From Sipunculus nudus (lineage: Eukaryota; Annelida; Sipuncula; Golfingiida; Sipunculidae), in contig CM049318.1 in assembly GCA_026874595.1 (NCBI GenBank), positions 14,119,241 to 14,183,240 on the forward strand: a stretch of DNA of 64,000 bases. The letters run 5' to 3'. Positions within the stretch are counted from its first letter, which is position 1. Every line of letters begins with the position of its first letter. The translations under genes and the position numbers were made by a program. Shown here piece after piece: positions 1-12,000 of the stretch. The notes under the pieces are model-generated. The model did no database searches. It saw nothing but the letters and a program-made list of their open reading frames with translations, and had not been told where the DNA came from.

Positions 1-1473
1 CACGTTTATTATTGTTGCCCTGAACTCCAAATACATATGCCTTCTCCTATCCGTTTCATCTTTGTGTAAATATTTATCTAACAATGCATGGTACTACTTG
101 GCTACTGCACAGAATGAGAGCAATGTATCTATATTGTAAAGTTTCAAGCCGAATACCTGGTCCATATATCGTTATGCATTTAAAATCACACGCTGAATCC
201 CGCGTTTCTTAAATGTTTGTTAAAAAACTGTAGAGACCCATAGGTGATTCGATTATGTAACAAACTTTATTATTGACAGACTAATACACTAGAAAACTTT
301 TTAATATATTCGTGTATTCTGTATATCATAGACACCCAGTGATCTGATTTAAATATAATTGTATTATTAAGAGCATTGAAGTTAACATATTTTTCAAACC
401 GACAAACTGTATACTGTGTTTGACCTTATATTCGCCTTATATTCTGTGTTTTGCGGGGGTTCCTTTTTCACAATCTTACAATGTATTTTGAAACCCTGGC
501 AAACAAAACGGCAGTAGATTCCTTAAGTGTTTTTCTTTTATTTTACCATCTTTATCTTAACCTAAGTGACATTATCAAGCGACGTTATAACGTTCTACAT
601 TTTGCTTTTACTGTTTTTTTTTGTAATGCACAATAACAGGTAACAGGAATTATTGTTTCTATGAAGTTGACATATTTTGAGTTTTATTTTATAAATGAAT
701 GTAGAATTGGGAACACTACATTAGGGGATAAGTGGCCTTTTGTTCGCACATAGCAGCAGACAAGATGTCATGAGAGACATGCCATGCACCAGTGACAGTG
801 TCAAGTCTGACGTAGCCCCAGAAATCATGTTTAGCATTCTCAGGTGCCCAGATCGTGTATGTCATTTTCTCTCCAGTCGCCGACCACACCCAGTCAAATT
901 TCAGTCTCATACCAGATGTCCAGATGCCTCCTGTTAAATCACGTAAAACCTCTGAACATGTATTTTAAAATGGTATAGCATGTTTAGATGAATATTCATA
1001 ATAACACGAAAGCAATCATCCGAATTGCTGCTGGGAATCTATTGATGCATAAGCGACTTAAAACCATAAATATAAAGTTGGGAGCAGAAAACAACATTTT
1101 TAAGAGTGGCAAAGTCGGAGTCTTGTGCTGGATTCCAGGCAAATAATTACCCGGAATTGTTTGGAAAAGGTCTTATAATATATATTAATAAATTTCCTTA
1201 AAGTATGTTTTGATGCAACACGTTTTGTTACACAGCAACAAACTTACGCCAATTTCGATAATACCGAAGCATTACACGTTTTAAATGTTTCGTTTCCTCT
1301 TCAGTTTGGATAGAAACAAGATGACTCTTTCGAATAATACACTATTGTTTTGCTTCTCGATAAAAGAGATTTAGATCAATAATACTATAGCAAGATGGAT
1401 ATGTGGATGTGGGGTCAGAGAACATCCCATGGAACCCAATACCACATGCTGAAAGTTCATATAAATAAATAAA

Positions 1474-1474
1474 T

Positions 1475-1507
<33 letters not shown>

Positions 1508-1508
1508 C
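1474..1508. repeat. (TA)n tract just upstream of lectin exon 3, copy A
   Basis: This is an alternating TA run interrupted near its end. On the minus strand it lies about 25 bp before the exon 3 acceptor, where a polypyrimidine tract would normally be. Homologous runs occupy the same place in copies B and C. Confidence 0.85.
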
Positions 1509-1620
1509 AATGAAACCTCGTTGTGTCGAAGTCAACCGGAGTTCAAGACAACCGGTGTTCATGTAATTCTACCTTCTTCAGCCTTGATAATGATCGATAA
1601 ATACTGCAGATGTATAGGGC
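1508..1620. mobile_element. Fragment resembling a pogo/Tigger-type terminal inverted repeat
   Basis: Directly after a (TA)n tract, the sequence starts acaatgaaacctcgttgtgt and continues in the style of Tigger/pogo termini (CAGTRAAACCTCG..., TA target). I did not find the opposite end, so this is a solo terminus or a decayed copy in lectin intron 2 of copy A. It is a family-level resemblance only. Confidence 0.3.
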
Positions 1621-2746
1621 CTATATTAAATAGTACTCGCAAATGTTTGCGTGAAACCTTTAGATTTCTTAGTATTATTTCTTTTCGTTCTTTTACTTTG
1701 TTCAGACGATAGATTTTAGAATCATAGAATTACATACTGAAACAGAAAAAAGGTGAGTGTGGGGAGAGAGAAAGAGAGAGAAAGAGATAAACGAGGTTTA
1801 TATGGTCTTTACATCAAGCTTAAGCTTAGCAGGTCGCGACGCCATAGCAAACGGAAAACGAAAATACAATAAAGATCTCCTTTTCCTCCCTTTATAAAGA
1901 GTCCTGTATGTTTATCCTAGACACATCAAAGGGAAGGATGGGATGTTTGGTTTATCATAACTTCTCCTTAATTCTTTGTAGTCGAGAGAAGAAAGGCATG
2001 ATCATGAGTGACTATTTGGCCAAACAGGTAAACAACGGACTACGTATGTAAGCCATCGCGCTTGTTGAGTAAGATCTTTGCCGGTATTTATTATGTAACT
2101 GGTCATCGCAGCCGATGGTATGGTTGTTGGACCGTGCACAACTGTTGTCAAAACATTAATGCGGCGTGACCCGAGTCGAGTGACAGACCCGACAGACCCG
2201 GCCCGAGTCGAGCGACAGACGCGCTTGATGAGTGAGAGCCTTGTCGGTATTAATATATATATATATATACCTCACCTCTACATTTTGAGTATAATGGAGT
2301 GTAATGCACCATTATTTCCCAACAAATTTCTAAGATATTTCCGTCAAGACTTTTACATTAGAAAACTATATGCGCATTTGATTTCATATGTCTATACAGT
2401 CAGGAATTTTCACAGTTAGGGGGTCGAGTGTTGTGCATTGAACAATGGTCGAATGATATTTAAAAATAACAGGATGAGGTCTATGGCTCATATACATTAA
2501 TTCAGTTGTATATCAGATAAAAATTAAATAAATGAAAAAAAAGGTTATTAATTTATTCCATGGGTCATTTGGAGGTATTTTTGGAAATAAACCTAAATAA
2601 AGGATAACGAATATACTCACTGCAGGAATGATGTCTCATTTCTCTGCGAATCAAAACCGTCACAAACGTCAGGACAACAGAGGAAGGACATGCGTCATTG
2701 CACTCACCTGTACAATCCTTAATCTTGGCGATCGCTTTAGGTCATG

Positions 2747-2748
<2 letters not shown>

Positions 2749-2803
<55 letters not shown>
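2749..2803. repeat. (TA)n microsatellite before lectin exon 2, copy A
   Basis: A pure TA run of about 55 bp sits next to the exon 2 acceptor of copy A on the minus strand. Reading frames through it (poly Ile-Tyr) are not coding. Confidence 0.9.
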
Positions 2804-2805
<2 letters not shown>

Positions 2806-3691
2806 GAATATATATATATTTATCTGAAGAGCGATGGTTGTACGAACGCAAATTTCACACATTTTATTATAAAGGGCCTATGTTTGATTTCTTTAGACAT
2901 GCGTTTATTGTGTTTAAATAAGCACTTATTTTTAATTATACAGATAGATAGAAAATCCATAAAATAAAAAGGGGTAATATGACACAAGTAAGCAAGAGAA
3001 CGAATAGTAAATGATCCAATTTACATGATGAAATATGTACATAAAAACAATCTAATTAAAAAATTAATAAAGAGAATTAGATAATCACTCATTACTCTTG
3101 GCCATAAGTTTTTGACAGGTTAGTGATTTATTTATGCTCGACAGCTTACCTGTTATGATATAAATGAGGGAGAGAGCAATAAATGATCCTGTCCACATAT
3201 TGTCCAGTGACCAGAGATACTGAGTAAAGTTCCAAGGAATGTCCCTTGAAATGACTAATAATTGCAAGTAGCTAAACATTGAACGATTTTAAACTTAAAT
3301 GTTGAACTGATGTATTAACAATATCTTAAAATCTATTTTTTCCCCAAAAAAGGAATCATATTTAAATTATTCTGAACCTAATTATACCATATTAAGCATT
3401 TTATATAATTTGATTTCATGTATGCGCATGTTTCAATCATTTACAAAACCAGGATTTATATTCTTACTTATACGCTGCCACCTATTTTTTCCTTCTAACT
3501 CACAACATATTTGACCGACAAGCTAGGCGTGATGAATATAGTATCCGGATGTTTGCCAAAATAGTCCATTTCTAAAGGTACATTTAAGTAAAATGTAGTT
3601 CTATGGCATTCGCTTATATAAAACGTTTCCGTTAACAATAGTCATACATTTGCACACATAAATGCTATTGTAAGCGTATAAAAAAGGCCAC

Positions 3692-3692
<1 letters not shown>

Positions 3693-3778
<86 letters not shown>

Positions 3779-3779
3779 A
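3693..3779. repeat. (TA)n microsatellite upstream of lectin copy A
   Basis: A long TA run broken by two TATG interruptions. The same position upstream of copies B (19,854-19,958) and C (43,801-43,822) also has a TA run after a conserved block. Confidence 0.9.
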
Positions 3780-3863
3780 TGGGCCTCCGAATTGATTTAT
3801 ACTGCATTATCGCACCCCTTCATTCTTTCCAAGTAGCAAAATCAATGGATGATACTGATTGCT

Positions 3864-4480
3864 CTAATTGCCTTTTAGCTCAGTTGACATACAGTTCAAG
3901 GGGCACAAATCGGAACCATTAGACTTATAAAGTTCTAACTGTACATCCGGAGAGGTAAACAAAAAATCTCCTTGGAAACCTAAAATTCGGTGACTGTTAC
4001 CCGTATCCCCTTTGCTATGCGGCTCGTAAATACCCCTATAAAAATTTACCATTTGACACAAAAGCTCCAGTATCTTGATGCCTAATTTATTGAGTGCAAT
4101 GATCCTTTATATGCATATTGCACATGCAGTTGTTCTTCAGTTCCCTTTACATCCACGGAGTTCCTATGCAATTCTACCTGGAAACCTGAAATTAAGTCAT
4201 GGTGACATATATTTTGCGAATTATAAGAGAAAACATGATTTTTAAGCATTCAGTGAGTCAGATGAGGAAAAAATTGTACTCATTTTGTCTAGATTCCTCA
4301 TACATGACTTTCTGGAAGGATTCATTGAGAATCTCCTTGGAAACCTGAAATAATGTCTCTGTGACCTTTTTTTCTGAAAGAACTTGATATTATCACTCTT
4401 TAACACAGAGGGCACAACTGGTAGCAGCTTGATTTAGAATAAGGTACGTGTTACCTATACCAAAATGCATGATTGTGAAC
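3864..4480. repeat. Dispersed repeat with ~160-bp internal units, copy 1
   Basis: It begins with a block (agctcagttgacatacagtt, then ggggcacaaatcggaacc) that recurs at 52,325 and 63,455. It continues as degenerate units of the form 'cctTGGAAAcctgaaatt...GTGAC...' followed by an A-rich stretch. Copies of this look are common in bivalve genomes (established impression, not checked here). No coding potential. Confidence 0.6.
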
Positions 4481-5510
4481 ACCCTGGCAGTCATATTATC
4501 AATTGTTTAGGGCTCCATGAATTCAGCTGAGCCTATTGCCCATGGGACACTTGTTTATGACTGTATATTCTTCTGTGAATATAAGATCAATCCGTCTCTA
4601 TTATGGATGGACAAAAGGTGTTTTCGTAAAATATAGAGCAACAGCGCGCATGTGTTTGTGTGAGATACATAGACGATATATAAAGAAGAGAGCTGTACAA
4701 TTAAACTTGAATCATCATCAATAACATTTACGGACCTTTTACAAGAGATATATAAACTATATGACAGGTGGTGACAGGAGAAAGCATATCGTCACATGCA
4801 CAAAAGCATATGAAAACTTTGTTTTAGGGAGTGGGAGACCCGCTGATTCGACAGGGCCAAGATTGTTACATTTTGTTTAAACCCATTTACGTTGAAGAGT
4901 GACGCGCTGGTGCTGGGTAAATGTAACACTTTTTAGCAATGGATACGGGCCAATGTTTACCAATAGATTGTGTATAAGATCATATAGGCTGCGTCTTTTG
5001 AGTAACTGACACTTTCATGTGTCAATTTGGACTCAATAAGACAATATATGACAGGGCCAATATATGACTGGGCTGGCCTTGTCTCATCCCTGCGTTACTC
5101 CTCGTCTTGTGATTTTATTACGAAGAAAACAGATTTATGTTACTTTGATTGTTACCTAGAGTAACTTTTATACATATAATAAACATATGCCTCGACCGTA
5201 TTAAAACATATATATTATGACAGGTCCATGGAGCATATGGTTGAAAGTTTACACACGTGTCAGGATGACAGGAATGTCCGACCTGATGTCCGGCAATCAC
5301 GTTCGCTGTCGACCCATCGATCACGCACTCGCTGTCATGTCAGTTACTTCCACTGTCCTTAGGTGGAGATGTTTGCTTTGTCATTCTTCTTCTTCTTGTT
5401 AATATTTTGCCACTTTTTTAATTGGATTTCATTGATACTTTCCACAGGTATACCTTAGTACAAGACAATTGTTTTGACCCAGTTTTAGTGACTTTGATCT
5501 GTTTTTTTAA
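4481..5510. other. Intergenic, nothing recognised
   Basis: AT-rich sequence with short open frames only. A small local duplication of 'acagggccaatatatgac'-type words occurs near 5,040-5,070. I see no splice-supported exon, RNA gene or element boundary. Confidence 0.5.
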
Positions 5511-5516
5511 GGTCAC

Positions 5517-5816
5517 ATGGGCCAAGAAGCTTTACGCTGCGAATGTATTATTGCAGAACTATATGAGATAGGCGACCCAGTACTTTTCAGTGAATCTATG
5601 TTTCTGGATAAACCATTTACATTTGACAGCTGTTCAGACATTTACAACATACAATTCATCGGCAAGTTTGGTGGCGATATCTTCAATAATTTTTTAATAA
5701 AATGCAAATTACGCAAATGTGACGTCAGCATTATAAGCTCGTCGTTGATGACTCAAGATAAAGGACCAGTTTTCATGTCGGTTTTTACAGAAATTCACTT
5801 CTTCTCGAAGTATTAG
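5517..5816 (+). CDS. Uncertain open reading frame, 99 aa, no family recognised
   Basis: The frame runs from ATG 5517 to a stop at 5814-5816. Its composition is unlike the surrounding microsatellite frames: several Cys and Phe, few low-complexity runs, and a stretch with DIYNIQFIGKFGG. There is no clear signal peptide or membrane segment, and I recognise no domain. No promoter or splice signals were identified. It could be a single exon, a remnant of a transposable-element gene, or chance. Confidence 0.2.
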   Translation: MGQEALRCECIIAELYEIGDPVLFSESMFLDKPFTFDSCSDIYNIQFIGKFGGDIFNNFLIKCKLRKCDVSIISSSLMTQDKGPVFMSVFTEIHFFSKY

Positions 5817-6570
5817 AGATGGATATACGGTCGGTGAGAGAATCGGATGTAGGAAGTCAGGGGTCCCGGAGGAGGGGTTTGGGTTGGAGATCCGTGACAA
5901 TTACAAGAAGTCTAGTTCTGCTTGTTGAGGGGTTTATTTAGAAGCTACAATGGTTCCAATTTGGCCATGTGTTATTCTATGCCGTTATTGATCTTGAAAG
6001 TGTAGGGCAGGGTTTGGGGTGGTGAATCGTTGTTTGAAGTGCCGTTGTAGACTGAAACAAAATGTCTTTTCTTTCGCGCATTTGTATTAAAACACAGTTT
6101 GGTACGCATATTTGTATGTTTTTAATATATCTTCTCGTATAATGAAGAGTATTTTCACGTGATTTGTATCCATGACATAATCGTATTCCTATCTGACAGA
6201 ATGCTACATAAACACATGGGACACTAGATGGCGCTTTTGGGCTAACACGGAGGTAAGACCGGCTCCTCTATGTTTTGTTATTTTTTATGAGGTGTGAGAA
6301 TATTTCGTTGAATTTATATACTCCACATGCTTTCTAGGTAATAAATATTGCATTGGTATTACTTTAACCTTAAAAAAGTATTGAGAGAAGCATAATTTTT
6401 AGTTTATTTGATACCTGTCTTTAACAGACAGTTTAGAAATAGGTCAAGGTCGTACAGACCCGCCGTCAGTGAGGCATCCAGGGGTAGAAATTAAAGTGAA
6501 TTTGATGAGACTCACCAACAACAACGAAAAAATTAATAATTTGTCGAGAGAGAGAAAACGAAGTAAAAAA

Positions 6571-7395
6571 TGAGTTGTATGGAGGAATCATCTGAGGAGT
6601 GCCTATTGTCCAGTTTGAGTTTGAAATCTAAAGATTCTGGTGGTCAGTCTGTTGTGACGATATAGGACTCTGAAAGATTCACTCAGTACCTGATAGCAGC
6701 CCTGAATTCCGAAACAGTTAAATCCCCATTAAAACATATCATTGACGCTGCAGTAGAAAATAAGCTCAAAGAATATGCAACACAGGTTGAGAATTTGTCA
6801 ATGCGTGTATCAGAACTTGAAAACACTGTGGGCGATTTAAGTGAGGAACTGGATAACCAACAACAATATTCACGGAGAAACAGTGTTAGAATAACAAACC
6901 AATGGCAGGAAAACAGCTGTGAATACACTGATGAACTAGTGATAGATATGGCACAGAATTTATACATTAGCAGAGGGGATATTGAGCGGTCCCGCAGAGT
7001 AGGTAGGGCCCTGCCCGATAAACCGAGACAAATACTGGTCAAGTTTTTGTCTCATCGAACAAAGACCGCGTTTTATGAAAGGCAAACCACGACTTAAAAT
7101 GGCCGGGGATCGGACAAAAGGTGTTTATGTCAATGAAGATCTGACAAAGAATAGACTGAACATGTTTCAAGCCGCGCTGAGGGCAAAGAGAGAAAAATTA
7201 ATATCAGATTGTTGGACAATAGATGGTGTTGTTTTTGTGAGGCCCCGTTTTGGCAAGGTGCTAAGCTTTGCACGCAGAAAGAAACTCTATTTGTGGCTGA
7301 ACACACTCAAACAATACCCGCCTAGAATGTTTTCAGAGGCGGTGAGTGGCCTACAAATGACCTCCACTCCAATTCACAATGGAGAGTCTAGTTAA
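6571..7395 (+). pseudogene. LINE ORF1-like protein (coiled coil, RNA-binding), frameshifted
   Basis: The frame opens at ATG 6571 and meets a stop at about 6663. It continues as a leucine-heptad region (ENLSMRVSELENTVGDL) followed by the QQYSRRNSVRI motif typical of L1/Tx1-type ORF1 proteins, which bind the element's RNA as trimers. A second frame (7075-7395) carries the rest of the RNA-binding and C-terminal domain (GVYVNEDLTKNR, then FARRKKLYLW). The two pieces overlap and need a frame change at about 7,075-7,085. The lesions (one stop, one frameshift) are seen directly. Confidence 0.75.
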
Positions 7396-8072
7396 ACTGT
7401 TTGAGTTTGGTTTTTCTTAAGCTGTACATTTTTTCCCTCATCTCACAGCCAGTTGAAATAATATATATTTAATTATTTGTGAACAATCTTTTCAACCATA
7501 CTATTCAGGAATGAAATATATGTTATTCTCAGTTACGATTATGACATTCAATGACTGGTAGAAATAAAATGGAGCCGGTCTTACCCATACTACTCATATG
7601 ATTATAGTTTTCAAATTGATTCACAATTTATATTTTCCATATGCATTTAGTCATTCCGAGCTAAAATATCAAAGCTATTTTTCTGCTTTAGATATACTAG
7701 GCCTTACATCGAAGGTCATCAACTTACTTAGTCCGAAGGCGCCATAATGCTATTTTTCATTTTTTGCAATGCTTGTTTGATGTTTGAAATCGTTTCAAAG
7801 TTTTTGTTTGAAATCATTTCACAGTTCACAACATATTCCATATCTTGTTGTTCCATAAACAATATCGTTTTTCAATACACAGAAAGTTCCCAACAAAAGC
7901 AGATCTTTATTAACATTATAATGACAAAGAATGCATTTTCCTTTCACATAAAGTATGAGCTGAGGCTTTATAGAACTTCAAAATGCCCATATATGCAATT
8001 GGCACGAGAACAAAACTATGGAAATATATACAACACTTTGTTTTATGTCCAACATTACATTACACAATATTC

Positions 8073-8985
8073 ATGACGAAATTTTCGATTATCACATTAA
8101 ATGTTAGAGGTATTAATCAGTTGACTAAAAGGAGAGAAATCTATAACTGGTTACTTAGTAAAAAAGGTGATGACAGTATTATTTTTTACAAGAAGCTCAT
8201 TGCACCGAAGATAATAAAAAAGAATTTAGACAAGACTGGCCTGGGATATCGTATTTCCCACGGAACCAATCTTGCACGAGGTGTAATAACATTAATTGGG
8301 AATAACCTAGAATTTAAAGAAATAAGTTGCAAGACAGATATTTACGGAGGTTTCATAATTTTAAAAGCTGAAGTGCAAGGCTCAAGATTAATCCTAATAA
8401 ACACTTATGCCCCAAATACGGAAAAGTTACAGATAGAACATTTCAACAGAATGAATGATGTAATTTCAGAGATCGACCCTGAGGCAGAATTTTGTAAGAT
8501 ATGGGGTGGGGACTTTAATATATGTCAAACAAATGCCGATGCAGATTCAAACTTTATCAATAAGCCAAAGTCGAATCAACTAATTAATTATTTAAAATCT
8601 CGATATGATCTTATAGACCTTTGGAGAACAAGGAATCCCGATCGTCGTCAATATACGTGGAGATCCTTTACGGCAACGTAGGTTAGATTACATTTTCATT
8701 TCTTCTGATTTAAATGCAGCTGTACACGATGTTGAAATCATACCCGCAATTTTGACTGATCATTCGGCAGTGACAGCTTTGTTAAATACAAAACCCAATC
8801 GTCCACATGGTCCTTCTTATTGGAAGTTAAATACATCGCTGTTACAAGATGCAGACTATATTGAACTTCTGAAGAGTTTTATCACAGACTTGAGGGAAAG
8901 TATAAGGAAAAACTTGGATGAGCAGTTATGGTGGGATTACGTTAAATATAAGATAAGAGAATTTACGATCAAATATTCAAAGGCT
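8073..8985 (+). pseudogene. LINE ORF2, endonuclease part, degraded
   Basis: APE-type endonuclease motifs appear in order: TLNVRGI (with Asn), INTYAPN, GGDFN, and TDHSAV (the SDH-like motif with catalytic His) at about 8,757. The segment between the first motif and INTYAPN lacks the usual Q-E-T block with the catalytic Glu and instead reads DDSIIFYKKL, so the enzyme is probably inactive. A frameshift at about 8,672-8,682 separates the GGDFN part from the RLDYIF and TDHSAV part. Confidence 0.8.
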
Positions 8986-8988
8986 TAA

Positions 8989-11615
8989 ATTGAAAAAGAG
9001 AGAGCTAAACTTAATTTATTAGAAACAAAGTTAAAACAAGCTGAGATACGCTTAAGTACAAACACTGATGATCGAATAACTTATAATTTAATAAAACAAG
9101 AATTAGAAGATTATCATCAGAATGTCACCCGAGGCTTAATAATTAGATCAAGGGTTAAGTGGTCTGAGGAGGGAGAACGAAGTACAAAATATTTTTTGAA
9201 TCTTGAGAGAAGAAATAAACAAAAATCCACAATCAAAAAATTGGTTGTGGATGATATAGAAATTACTGATCCAGCTTCCATTATGAATGAAATAAAATTA
9301 TTTTTCCAGAAAAAATACAAACGAGCGAACTATATTCAAGAGAATGAACAACCAAAAATACTTGCCCATATTAATGTTCCTTTCAGCAGAGGAAGTAGAG
9401 TTTGTGAGGGACTAGTAAGCATAGAGGAAGTTTTAGCAGCCTTAAAAGAAATGAAAAATAATAAAACCCCAGGTAACGATGGATTGCCTAAAGAATTTTA
9501 TATAGAATTTTTTGACGTACTAGGAGATGATTTTGTTAACTGTTTAAATGAATGTCATACAAAAGGGTCACTTACAAATAGCCAGCTGCAAGCAGTGGTC
9601 ACACTTGTGGAAAAAAACAGGTAAAGATAACAGATATATATCCTCATGGAAGCCAATAAGTTTAGTAAATGTTGATGTTAAAGTCCTTAGTAAAATTTTA
9701 GTTAAACGTATTCAGTCGTTACTGCCAAAAATAATAGATGATGATCAAACGGCCTTTATTAAAGGTCGGAAAATTTCAGACACAACCAGTCTTATAAGTG
9801 ATGTCATTGATTACTGCTTATTAGGAAATAAACAGGCAATTCTTTTCGCAATAGATTTTGCAGCAGCATTTGATTCTTTAGACTATAGTTTTTTATTTAG
9901 AGTCCTACATAAATTTGGTTTTGGAAAAAACTTTATTCTTTGGGTCAAGCTACTACATAAAGGTTTGAAAAGTTGCGTAATTAATAACGGCTACTCGACA
10001 GGTTATTTCGAGCTAGAAAGGGAAACCCGACAGGGAGACCCATTGGCTCCATATTTATTTTTAATCGTAATTGAAGTTTTGGCAATATTGATAAGAGAAT
10101 CCCATGCTGTTAAAGGCATCCATATTGGTAACTTTGAAATAAAACAGTGCTTATTTGCCGACGATACAACATTTTTCCTTGAGGATATCGATTCATTGGA
10201 AGTGGTTTGTTCAATTTTAGAAAGATTTAAAGTATGTTCATCCGTAGAAATTAATTACAATAAATGTGAAGCGGCATGGTTTAGGAGGAAAACAAATTCC
10301 GTACCGTATAATAGCCGTTTTAAATGGGTAAATCTACATACAGACGTAATAAAAATTCTTCGGATATATTTTTCATATAGACAGGATCTCTGTTATATAT
10401 ATAATTTCGAAAAGGTTTATGAAAAGATCAGAGTATTATTCAATTTATGGGAACCAAGAGCCTTGACAATTTTCGGCAGAAATGTTATTGTGAAAACTTT
10501 CGGAACGTCTAAGTTACTATATATCATGAACACGATGGATCCACCCTTAGGTTTTATAAAGAAGATAAAAAGTTGCATTGTTGATTTTATATGGCATGGA
10601 AGGAAACCAAAACTTAAATATGAAGTACTTATAGGTCAGCAGGAAAACGGGGGCATTAACTTACCAGATATTGAAAGTATTTTAGAAAGTCAAAGGGTTA
10701 CTTGTATAATGAGAATGAAAACATTGAAAAATACAAAGTTTAAAGCCATACCAGATAATTTTTGTAAGAGAATGGAAAATATCGGTTTGAATTATGATTG
10801 CAGAAATATTGAAAGAAATATATCTAAATTTTACGGTAATTGCTTTAAAGTATGGAAAAAATTAGCTCATATGAACCCACTAATATCGATTCTATATTGC
10901 TTCAACAGGTGTGGAACAATAAGTACATACTAATTGACCGTAAACCAGTTTACTTTAAGAACCTGGATAATTTAGGAATAAAATATGTTAACCATTTTTA
11001 TCATGCCAACGGACGGAAAAATATTTATCTGATATTTTAAATCCGTCAAGTATTGCCTATAAAAATATTTTATCCACTGGATTTCAGTTCAACAAGCGAT
11101 ACCTCCAAACTGGAAATCATTGCTACTAAGCAGCGATACTTCTCTCAGCTTGGAGGAGGGCATGTTAATGCCATTAAGAGATACTATTATTGACTTGTCA
11201 AAACAGATTTTAAATTGATTTATAAATATATTATACAAAAAAGACTGTTGAGCCAGTAAATAAAAAAAACTTATGACAAAATTTGATTAATCCTGAGTTT
11301 GCTTGGAGTTATGCAGCTTTGGATGTACACAATGTAACTTCTGATATGTATATACGTCAGTTCCAATTTAGAACACTGCATGATATACTAACTGTGAATG
11401 AGAAGCTTTTCAAATGGAAGATTATTGATCATGATAGATGTTCTTATTGTGCAACTGATAAAGAGACTGTAATTCACCTTTTTTGTGAATGTCGTGTCAC
11501 GTCATCAAATTGTATCTTGGGCAAGGACAGCCGGTATACAATTGCCAGTACTCTGCCCGTATATAATCTTTTCAGGTTGTTTCAGGTTGAGTATAGAAAG
11601 GAAAAGGGTAATTGA
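8989..11615 (+). pseudogene. LINE ORF2, reverse transcriptase and C-terminal region, frameshifted
   Basis: RT motifs are easy to read: NNKTPGNDGLPKEFY (about 9,458), SWKPISLVNVDVK, DQTAFIKGR, AIDFAAAFDS, TRQGDPLAPYLF, and the catalytic CLFADDTTFF (about 10,150). A frame change at about 9,600-9,625 splits the fingers from the palm. Further shifts near 10,930 and 11,040 precede a final piece (11,283-11,615) with a Cys-x2-Cys...His-x4-Cys-type motif (CSYC, then HLFCEC), which is usual at the C terminus of this clade. The RT and C-terminal parts would act in target-primed integration. Several stops make it non-functional. Confidence 0.85.
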
Positions 11616-11948
11616 TTTACTAATTTTGATGTATACCTTTATAATATTTAAATTCCGAGATTCTGGAAAAGTACCATCAATCGGAGTGTATATAAAACAT
11701 TGAAAGAAAGTTGAAGTTATGGAGCGTAAGGTTGCTGAGAAAAATGGTAGACTGCAGCAGCATGATGATGATTGGAACGATTTAAATCAATGGAAAATTA
11801 TAAGTAGATAATTTTTCTCTTTTTTTGTATTTTCTTTAATATTTCTTTATACAAAAAGTTATCTCTGTGAATTATGTATCAATATGTAGAAAAATGATCA
11901 CAAGTAATGATTAAAAATGTTTATATGCCAATGATGAAATTTTCAAAA

Positions 11949-12000
11949 GAAAAAAAAATCCAAAAAAAAATCTGAGGCATAAAAAAACAAAAAAAAAAAA
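11949..12000 (+). other. A-rich 3' tail of the LINE
   Basis: Several runs of A separated by single other bases end immediately before the second copy of the flanking direct repeat. This marks the 3' end of the inserted cDNA. Confidence 0.8.

Larger units (their letters stand above)
716..3198 (-). pseudogene. C-type-lectin-like gene, copy A (nonsense codon in exon 3)
   Basis: There are four exons on the minus strand. Exon 1 (3150-3198) is a signal peptide starting MWTGSFIALS, with donor GTAAGC. Exon 2 (2621-2734) is a short segment with five cysteines. Exon 3 (1248-1448, 201 nt) is the first half of the C-type lectin domain (PSCY-type start, HLVSIQTEEE). Exon 4 (716-930) is the second half (WVWSATGEKMTY, W, then MCE near the end) and the stop. 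Every junction is phase 1 with GT/AG ends, which strongly supports the model. An in-frame TAG at 1342-1344 replaces the CAG seen in the sister copies, so the reading frame is broken in the middle of the domain. In a lectin this would be a secreted carbohydrate- or ligand-binding protein. The usual calcium-site EPN and WND motifs are absent, so sugar binding is doubtful even in an intact copy. Confidence 0.8.
1..3810 (-). repeat. Segmental duplication unit, copy A (truncated by the window edge)
   Basis: This stretch matches, piece by piece and in the same order, parts of 15,300-19,850 and 37,330-43,820. Examples are the block around 230-270 (a run ending in aacaaactttat), the lectin exons, the AT-rich intron around 2,895-2,935 and the upstream block at 3,600-3,690 that precedes a (TA)n tract. 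The matches are seen directly; that they arose by segmental duplication is inference. The left end lies outside the window. Confidence 0.75.
6221..12000 (+). mobile_element. Tx1/L1-like LINE (non-LTR retrotransposon), nearly full length, inactive
   Basis: The element is flanked by a direct repeat (aacacatggg at 6211-6220 and 11999-12008) and ends in an A-rich tail (about 11,949-12,000), as expected for target-primed reverse transcription. It contains in order an ORF1 with coiled coil (from 6571), an APE-type endonuclease (from 8073), a reverse transcriptase with FADD box (9,430-10,200) and a C-terminal zinc-knuckle-like motif (11,440-11,490). Stops and frameshifts break both ORFs. It lies between lectin copies A and B and is absent from the equivalent place in copy C. 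The clade call (L1/Tx1 group) rests on ORF1 type and RT motifs. Confidence 0.9.

Noticed and set aside
2669-2967. Poly Ile-Tyr open frames across (TA)n tracts (also near 3,601, 17,008, 19,674, 38,837 and 48,706)
   Set aside because: These are translations of alternating TA microsatellites. Parts of some overlap true lectin exons on the minus strand, which are annotated separately.
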